Source: Fimousia sp045616445 (GTDB taxonomy: Bacteria > Bacillota > Clostridia > Lachnospirales > Lachnospiraceae). From it: a DNA stretch of 64,000 bases. This document shows, in pieces, positions 58,780 to 64,000 of this stretch. The first letter of the stretch is position 1; the number at the start of each line of letters is the position of its first letter. The translations under genes and the position numbers were made by a program. The stretch is from positions 124,001 to 188,000 of the forward strand of contig JAZLGR010000026.1 in NCBI GenBank assembly GCA_045616445.1, given 5' to 3'. The notes below the pieces were generated by a model. The model was not told where the DNA came from. It saw only the letters and a program-made list of their open reading frames with translations, and searched no databases.

Positions 58780-60075
58780 TCAATCAATATTTTCCATCCA
58801 TTTTTCAATTGCATATAATGGAACATTCGTCATCCAATCTTGTTCTCTATAGTCCGCCATAGAAAACCTTGTACCAGACAAATGATCATGGGAATCAATA
58901 ATTGTTTTTAAGCTTTTCGCACGAAGATTTTCTGTAGCTTTCACTTCAATTGGATATATCCTGTCCCCTTGTATCAAAAAATCAATTTCCAAAGTTGATT
59001 TTTCATTCGAATAATAATATAACTTCCATCTATTAGAAATTAATTGTTGAGCCACATATTGTTCTGTAAATGCACCTTTATACTCTTCAAAGATATGATT
59101 ATCCACCAGAACATCTTTTGCCGAAACATCACTCATTGCGCCCATCAAACCCAGGTCATTCAAAAATAATTTAAATGCACCAAAATCTTCATAAAATTTC
59201 AATGGTTTGCTTATTTTTTTTATACGGTTCACTTTGTGAATAAGGCCTGCATCAATAAGCCATTGTATTGCATCCTCAAATTCCTTTGCTCTTCCACCTT
59301 TTTTTATGAAACCATATATAAATTTCTTATTTTCTTTTGCCATTTGGGCCGGAACAGAATCCCATACCATATTAACCTTTACTAATAAATTAGCTGGAAT
59401 ATGTTTTGCGAAATCTCTTCTATAATCATCCAAAATCGACTTTTGAATTCTTCTTGTTTCAAACAAATCTCCATTTTGTACATATCTCAATACTACTCCT
59501 GGCATACCACCAACATAATAATATTGTTTGAGCAAATCGATGAACATATTTTTAAGAGGTGTTAACTCTTTCATATTTCCGTTGTGAAGAATATTCCACA
59601 TTCCTTCCTTTTCATATGCAAGCATAAACTCACCAAAAGTCATAGGATACAATGTTAATTCATCAACTTTTCCAACCGGATAACCACTGCCTGAATGCAT
59701 CTGAATACCCAATAAACTACCAGCTACTGCAATATGATATAAAGAAGCATCTTCGCAAAAATATTTAAGTGCTGTTAATCCCAAGGGCGCTTCCTGAATT
59801 TCATCTAAAATGATTAACGTTTCTTCCGGAAGAATATTTTCATTTGTAATCGCTGACAAAGTTCTGATAATTCTATTTGTATCAAAGTCAGAAAACAACT
59901 GACTAATCATTGGGTTATTGTCACAATTTACATACGCAACATTTTGGTATTCCTTATTTCCGAATTCTTTTAAGAGCCAGGTTTTCCCCACCTGTCTGGC
60001 ACCATTAAGAATCAAAGGTTTACGATTTTTATTATTTTTCCATCTAACCAATTCTTTATATAAGTATCTTTTCAT
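58780..60075 (-). CDS. AAA_14/DUF4143 ATP-binding protein
   Basis: A 431-residue ATPase. Walker A NGARQVGKTWL is near the N-terminus and Walker B LIILDEIQEAP follows. GSLLGIQ is the sensor strand, and the C-terminal DUF4143 domain ends in a PD-(D/E)XK-like LEIDFLIQGDRIYPIEVKATEN. The family is widespread, often strain-variable and of unknown function. Visibly higher A/T content than neighbours and three leader repeats suggest recent acquisition. The start follows AGGAAA. It is convergent with sdpI. Confidence 0.85.
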   Translation of the reverse strand: MKRYLYKELVRWKNNKNRKPLILNGARQVGKTWLLKEFGNKEYQNVAYVNCDNNPMISQLFSDFDTNRIIRTLSAITNENILPEETLIILDEIQEAPLGLTALKYFCEDASLYHIAVAGSLLGIQMHSGSGYPVGKVDELTLYPMTFGEFMLAYEKEGMWNILHNGNMKELTPLKNMFIDLLKQYYYVGGMPGVVLRYVQNGDLFETRRIQKSILDDYRRDFAKHIPANLLVKVNMVWDSVPAQMAKENKKFIYGFIKKGGRAKEFEDAIQWLIDAGLIHKVNRIKKISKPLKFYEDFGAFKLFLNDLGLMGAMSDVSAKDVLVDNHIFEEYKGAFTEQYVAQQLISNRWKLYYYSNEKSTLEIDFLIQGDRIYPIEVKATENLRAKSLKTIIDSHDHLSGTRFSMADYREQDWMTNVPLYAIEKWMENID

Positions 60076-60173
60076 TCTGATTCACACTTTTTCCTACGAA
60101 CTTTCTATCTGATTATACACTTTTTCCTATGATCTTTCCATCTGATTATACACTTTTTCCTATGAACTTTCAA
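60076..60173 (-). repeat. Three tandem 32-33-bp repeats in the leader of the AAA_14 gene
   Basis: Units start at 60076, 60108 and 60141 (TCTGATTATACACTTTTTCC plus CTATGAACTTTC on the plus strand). On the minus strand each carries AGGAAAAAGTGT followed by TATAAT or a variant. The copy nearest the gene supplies its ribosome binding site. The array also abuts the end of the EamA transporter gene. Confidence 0.8.
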
Positions 60174-61013
60174 TTATTCTTTTTTCAAGTCCCCAAGTAT
60201 AGCTCCTCCAAGCAACAGCACAGCACCAACAATCTGCACCGGTGTCATCACTTCATGCAGGAACATCCCGGAAAAGAATAATGCCGCCACCGGATCCACA
60301 TAACTAAAAAGAGCCACAGACTGGGCAGATAAGTTCTGCAAGCCAGTGAAGTAGAAAAGATAAGCAAGTCCGGTATTCACAACCCCAATAATCAGAATAT
60401 ATGGCACATCCACCGCCTGGATATGCATATTCATACCCGTCGCCAGCACATAGATCAGTACCACTACGAATGCCACATCAAGTTCAATTGCTGCAGTCTG
60501 TAGGCCACTGGTCTCCACGATTCTTTTGTTAAATATGATCAGCAATGCATAGAACATGGCAGAAAGCAATGCGTTGATCAGTCCAGCCACGTTCATACCG
60601 CCAAATGCGATGCTGCCTGTAATACAGATCAGTCCAAATCCTACCATACACAAAGCCACCACTTTATTCCGATTCAGCTTTTCTTTAAATAAAATCGGTG
60701 AAAACAGCAGGATAATCATGGGGCCGATATAGTAAATCAAAGTCGACAGGCTGACATTTAACAGGTGGTAGGCCTCAAAAAGCACAATCCAGTTAAGCCC
60801 CAGAGCTGATCCGCCAAGAATCATCATCAGAAGCTCTTTCTTTACAGATTTTAAGGCAAATCCACCTCTCATCATGACAATCACTGTAAGAAATATACCA
60901 CCAATCAAAGTTCTCAAAAGCACAATATGACTTGGCGCCAGAGAAATATGGGCCACCAGGAGGCCATTACTTCCAAAGATCAGCATGGCCAGAAGATACA
61001 TTATAAAACTCAT
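60174..61013 (-). CDS. EamA/DMT-family transporter
   Basis: A 279-residue membrane protein with ten helices arranged as two EamA repeats (about residues 1-135 and 145-279). GLNWIVLFEAYHLLNVSLSTLIYYIGPMIILLFSPILFKEKLNRNKVVAL and SYVDPVAALFFSGMFLHEVMTPVQIVGAVLLLGGAIL are the two signature regions. Substrates in this superfamily range from amino acids to metabolites and cannot be read from sequence. It probably has its own promoter in the divergent gap with the aldolase gene. Confidence 0.9.
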   Translation of the reverse strand: MSFIMYLLAMLIFGSNGLLVAHISLAPSHIVLLRTLIGGIFLTVIVMMRGGFALKSVKKELLMMILGGSALGLNWIVLFEAYHLLNVSLSTLIYYIGPMIILLFSPILFKEKLNRNKVVALCMVGFGLICITGSIAFGGMNVAGLINALLSAMFYALLIIFNKRIVETSGLQTAAIELDVAFVVVLIYVLATGMNMHIQAVDVPYILIIGVVNTGLAYLFYFTGLQNLSAQSVALFSYVDPVAALFFSGMFLHEVMTPVQIVGAVLLLGGAILGDLKKE

Positions 61014-61081
61014 AGATTCATTCCTCTTTTATCTCATCAAAATCTTTTTCTCATCATACCATGTTTTTCTTTATTCATCTA

Positions 61082-61110
61082 TTGATAATCTTCTTCTGCA
61101 ATTTTATACT
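61082..61110 (+). promoter_or_regulatory. Promoter of the aldolase gene
   Basis: TTGATA at 61082-61087 and TATACT at 61105-61110 with a 17-base spacer, about 39 bases before the start. Confidence 0.75.
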
Positions 61111-61148
61111 AGAAATAACTAGTATGATAAAAAAAGGAGATTTATAAC

Positions 61149-61826
61149 ATGAAATTTTTAATTGACGATGCCAATGTAACAGAAATCAGACGTTTAGTAG
61201 AATATTACCCAATCGATGGCGTTACCACAAACCCATCCATCTTGGCAAAAAGTGGAAGAAATCCTTATGAAGTATTAAAAGAAATCCGTTCCATCATCGG
61301 TGATGATTTAGAACTTCACGTACAGGCAGTATCAAGAAAAGCAGAAGATATGGTAAAGGAAGCAGATAAAATCTTAGCTGAAACAGGCGAGAATACATTT
61401 ATCAAAATCCCTACAACCGTAGAAGGCTTAAAAGCCATGAAAATCCTTTCTGCAAAGGGTATCGGCGTTACTGCAACAGCTATCTACACTGCTCAGCAGG
61501 CATTCCTTGCAGGAAAAGCAGGTGCTGACTACGCAGCTCCATATGTAAACCGTATCGACAACCTTGGCGGCGACGGCGTTGCAACTGCACAGAGAATCCA
61601 TGATATCTTCGAAATGAACAACTTAAAAACTCAGGTTCTCGCAGCAAGCTTTAAGAACACACAGCAGGTTCTTGAATTAGCAGAATACGGTGTTGGTTCC
61701 GCAACAGTTGCTCCAGATGTGATCGACGGCATCATGAAGAATCAGATCGTGACAGATGCAGTAGAAGCATTCATCTCCGATTTTGAAGGACTTTGCGGCG
61801 AAGGCAAAACCATGTTAGACTGCTAG
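61149..61826 (+). CDS. Fructose-6-phosphate aldolase / transaldolase-like protein
   Basis: A 225-residue class I aldolase of the FSA/TalC family. It splits fructose 6-phosphate into dihydroxyacetone and glyceraldehyde 3-phosphate, or acts as transaldolase. The Schiff-base lysine is K86 in FIKIPTT. GVTTNPSILAKSGRNP and GVTATAIYTAQQAFLAGKAGADYAAPYVNRIDN are conserved. Length matches the short decameric form. AAAAAGGAG precedes the ATG. Single gene with own promoter and terminator. Confidence 0.93.
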   Translation: MKFLIDDANVTEIRRLVEYYPIDGVTTNPSILAKSGRNPYEVLKEIRSIIGDDLELHVQAVSRKAEDMVKEADKILAETGENTFIKIPTTVEGLKAMKILSAKGIGVTATAIYTAQQAFLAGKAGADYAAPYVNRIDNLGGDGVATAQRIHDIFEMNNLKTQVLAASFKNTQQVLELAEYGVGSATVAPDVIDGIMKNQIVTDAVEAFISDFEGLCGEGKTMLDC

Positions 61827-61870
61827 GATATAACGATTCTGGCATAAGTTTTAAACATAGTTTAAACATC

Positions 61871-61903
61871 AAAAGGGCAGATTACCTGTGAATCTGCCCT
61901 TTT
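61871..61903. terminator. Bidirectional terminator
   Basis: AAAAGGGCAGATT pairs perfectly with AATCTGCCCTTTT around a 7-base loop, between the aldolase gene and the leftward zinc operon. Confidence 0.9.
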
Positions 61904-61916
61904 ATTTTCTCTTTTA

Positions 61917-62399
61917 TTATTCTTCAATCTCTGCATCTACCAGATGACAATAGACTACGCCATCCTCATCATAGGTTTCAAATCTTCCCACAACGGAGAT
62001 TTCATCCTGTTCTTTTGGATAACCCTCTGGATATTTCGGTTCTCCTTTCAGAACAAATTCCAGCCCCTGGGAACAGCAGGCTGTTGCATCTGCAATAATG
62101 ACTGCTGGATAATACATACTTTGATCCTGGTTGGAATATGCTACAAACTGCCCTGCCATTCGCACGTATTTACCAACATACTCATCCGGTGTTGACAACA
62201 TATTGCTCACTTCAGAATATACCATAGTACTGCTCAATATCGTCAGATCCACATCGACAGTCGTTGCCACTGTCTTATTCTTTCCACCACTATTTGAGTC
62301 ACTACCTTTTTCTGTATTACTACTTCCACCGCATCCCATCAGCATGCTACCGACCAGAGCTAACATAAGGATGCACAATAACATTTTCTTACTCATCAT
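61917..62399 (-). CDS. Lipoprotein of the zinc ABC operon, function unknown
   Basis: A 160-residue lipoprotein: signal peptide with lipobox LMGC, then a Ser/Asn-rich linker (SSNTEKGSDSNSGGKN). A compact domain of about 110 residues follows, with YVGKYVRMAGQF, VIIADATACCSQGLEFVL and VVGRFETYDEDGVVYCHLVDA. The adjacent Cys-Cys and the OB-like strand pattern recall the C-terminal region of YcgQ-type (TIGR03943) proteins, but this is a visual resemblance only. AGGAGG precedes tandem ATGs. It overlaps the end of znuB by 4 bases, so it may handle metal outside the membrane. Confidence 0.7.
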   Translation of the reverse strand: MMSKKMLLCILMLALVGSMLMGCGGSSNTEKGSDSNSGGKNKTVATTVDVDLTILSSTMVYSEVSNMLSTPDEYVGKYVRMAGQFVAYSNQDQSMYYPAVIIADATACCSQGLEFVLKGEPKYPEGYPKEQDEISVVGRFETYDEDGVVYCHLVDAEIEE

Positions 62400-63241
62400 C
62401 TTACTCCTCCTTTTACTGTTCCAATCAACCAGAATATGAAAAATGCTCCGATATCCACTGCCACGATTGTGGATCCAACCGGTGTTCCTGCCACAATGGA
62501 AATTAGAATTCCGGAAAAGGCACAAAGAACGGATAACACAGCGGAACAAATTGTAACTGACATGAAATTCTTAAATAATCTCATAGCGGATAATGCCGGG
62601 AATATAACCAAAGCAGAAATCAACAGCGAACCTACCAAATTCATAGCCAGTACAATGATGACTGCAATTACCACCGCAATGAGCAGATTATAGGCCTTCG
62701 CATTGGTTCCCGTTGCCTGGGCAAAGCTCTCGTCAAATGTCACTGCAAATATCTTATTGTAGAAGAAAACAAAGATACCCACAACGAGCAGTGAAAGCAC
62801 GACACATATCCACACTTCTGTCTGTGTTAATGTGAGAATTGAGGTGGAACCAAACAAAGTACTGCACACATCTCCGGAAAGATTGGATGATGTGGAAAAT
62901 ATATTCATCAGTAAGTACCCGATGGCCAGGGAACCTACTGAAATCATGGCTACTGCTGCATCTCCTTTGATTTTTGTGTTCTGACCGGTATGCAAAAGCA
63001 GTACCGCACAAAGAATCGTCACCGGAAATACAAAAATCATATCATTGGTCATATTCATGATGGCTGAAATTGCCATGGCACCAAATGCCACGTGAGAGAG
63101 CCCATCTCCGATAAAAGAAAATCTCTTTAATACCAGAGTAACGCCCAGAAGCGAAGAACACAATGCAATCAGCACACCAACAATCAATGCATAACGTACA
63201 AATGGATACTGAAGATATAATGCCAGTTTTTCAAATATCAT
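62396..63241 (-). CDS. znuB: Zinc/manganese-type ABC transporter permease
   Basis: A 281-residue permease of the ABC-3 family (ZnuB/AdcB/MntB) with about eight or nine helices. SLLGVTLVLKRFSFIGDGLSHVAFGAMAI and LVGSLLISALVIFPALSAMRLFKNF are the conserved stretches, the latter near the ATPase-coupling loop. Metal preference between zinc and manganese is not decided by sequence alone; zinc is the default for this operon layout. Its ATG overlaps the znuC stop codon by one base. Confidence 0.88.
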   Translation of the reverse strand: MIFEKLALYLQYPFVRYALIVGVLIALCSSLLGVTLVLKRFSFIGDGLSHVAFGAMAISAIMNMTNDMIFVFPVTILCAVLLLHTGQNTKIKGDAAVAMISVGSLAIGYLLMNIFSTSSNLSGDVCSTLFGSTSILTLTQTEVWICVVLSLLVVGIFVFFYNKIFAVTFDESFAQATGTNAKAYNLLIAVVIAVIIVLAMNLVGSLLISALVIFPALSAMRLFKNFMSVTICSAVLSVLCAFSGILISIVAGTPVGSTIVAVDIGAFFIFWLIGTVKGGVR

Positions 63242-63954
63242 CAGGCCTGTTCACCTCCTTCAACGGATGCAAAGTGTCTTCCAATCTCACTTTTCTTATA
63301 CTCATTTGTTGTTCCATAAAATGTATTCTTACCAATGTGAAGGATATGGCTTGCATATCGCAGTGCCGCATCAATATCATGGGAAATCATAATGATAGTG
63401 ATGCCATCCTTCTCATTCAAATCTTTGATCAGCTGATACATATCTGCTGTTACTTTAGGATCAAGTCCTGTCACCGGTTCATCCAGAAGAAGTACTTTCC
63501 CTGTAGCGCACAAAGCTCTTGCAAGAAGAACCCTCTGCTGCTGGCCACCGGAAAGTTCACGGTAACAACGTCTGGACAGGTCAGTTAATCCCATCTTTTT
63601 GATATTCTCATCTGCCAGCGCCTTATCTTTTTTACTGTAAAATGGTTTCAAACCATATCTTCCCTGACACCCGGAGAGAACAATTTCTCTCACGGATGCA
63701 GGAAAATCACGTTGTACCACAGTCTGCTGAGGCAGATATCCGATCTCATTTGGCTTTAACCCATCACCTGTTTCGATCGTACCGCCAATTGGCGCCTGCA
63801 GATGTAATAAAGTTTTCATTAATGTACTTTTTCCAGAGCCATTTTCACCAATAATACAAAAATAATCGCCTTTGTGAATGGAAAAATTAAGGTCGGATAC
63901 GATGACATTGCCTTCGTATCCCAGCGATAAATCTTTACAGGTAATGAGTGCCAT
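63241..63954 (-). CDS. znuC: Zinc/manganese-type ABC transporter ATP-binding protein
   Basis: A 237-residue ATPase. Walker A GENGSGKST is near residue 37, Q-loop GYLPQQ, signature LSGGQQQRVLLARAL, Walker B VLLLDEPVTGLD and switch His in MISHDIDAAL. It powers uptake of divalent metal delivered by the ZnuA-type binding protein, whose gene ends 11 bases upstream. GGAGG precedes the ATG. Confidence 0.9.
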   Translation of the reverse strand: MALITCKDLSLGYEGNVIVSDLNFSIHKGDYFCIIGENGSGKSTLMKTLLHLQAPIGGTIETGDGLKPNEIGYLPQQTVVQRDFPASVREIVLSGCQGRYGLKPFYSKKDKALADENIKKMGLTDLSRRCYRELSGGQQQRVLLARALCATGKVLLLDEPVTGLDPKVTADMYQLIKDLNEKDGITIIMISHDIDAALRYASHILHIGKNTFYGTTNEYKKSEIGRHFASVEGGEQA

Positions 63955-63965
63955 ATGATATCCTC

Positions 63966-64000
63966 CTATTTTAAAGCGTCTGCTAATACTTTCAGGTTGT
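63966..64000 (-). CDS. znuA: 3' end of a ZnuA-type metal-binding lipoprotein gene (partial)
   Basis: Only the last ten codons are visible (NLKVLADALK, then TAG). This is the usual C-terminal sequence of ZnuA/AdcA cluster A-I binding proteins. Together with the downstream znuC and znuB it places the operon start beyond the right edge. The identification rests on the short tail plus context. Confidence 0.6.
   Translation of the reverse strand, partial: NLKVLADALK

Overview
The window looks like chromosomal DNA of an anaerobic gut Clostridium relative, most probably Lachnospiraceae. Supporting signs are strong AGGAGG-type ribosome binding sites, clostridial families (a TSCPD-domain protein, an EFR1-type flavodoxin/ferredoxin, a Fe-S aldo/keto reductase), anaerobic oxidant defence (superoxide reductase, OhrR with glutathione peroxidase) and no respiratory genes. 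The genus is not resolved. No rRNA, tRNA, CRISPR array, prophage or complete insertion sequence was seen.

Layout. 0-6.2 kb: trmB (cut by the window edge), a D,D-carboxypeptidase, a lipid kinase with a histidine phosphatase, a PTS IIC-type membrane protein, a NifX-Cys/Gly-SlyD fusion and a methyltransferase. 6.2-10.6 kb: a leftward operon bioY-sirC-hemC-cobA/hemD-crp that takes porphobilinogen to siroheme; a Crp/Fnr-like palindrome sits at its promoter. 10.7-12 kb: a DUF1461 protein and moaC. 12.1-20.6 kb: four unusual genes, namely a membrane TrkA-N/RyR-like protein, a clostripain-type lipoprotein, a transglutaminase-type lipoprotein and a TIR membrane protein with a large beta-rich C-terminus. 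20.6-25.5 kb: redox and oxidative-stress genes, deoC and a TauE exporter. 25.6-30.4 kb: an Rpn-type nuclease, kptA, an intergenic repeat field, a GH36 alpha-galactosidase and a 38-aa peptide gene. 30.6-37.1 kb: a LysR regulator with an alcohol dehydrogenase, then asnB-asnS-asnA. 37.2-48.2 kb: LUD protein, two-domain AAA ATPase, acetyltransferase, DegV, aldo/keto reductase, GH13_18 phosphorylase, a flavin reductase-rubredoxin-superoxide reductase fusion and a three-gene operon (ygjV, ydcF-like, SDR).

48.3-50.5 kb holds the most unusual region. Three duplicated cassettes each encode the same 34-residue hydrophobic peptide; the copies differ only at synonymous positions. Each cassette has a matching terminator and a promoter with an 11-bp-period direct repeat. 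A roughly 365-bp MITE-like element with 10-bp terminal inverted repeats lies next to each; another copy of that element is at 27.2 kb. The middle cassette also carries 39-aa and 17-aa genes.

50.7-64 kb: a LOG-family enzyme with a membrane protein, a TetR/YhgE divergent pair, a TetR/erythromycin-esterase pair, an sdpR-sdpI pair under an operator array, an AAA_14/DUF4143 protein, an EamA transporter, a fructose-6-phosphate aldolase, and a zinc-type ABC operon (znuA tail, znuC, znuB, lipoprotein) running off the right edge.

All calls come from reading the sequence. Family assignments rest on recalled motifs, and no database search was run.
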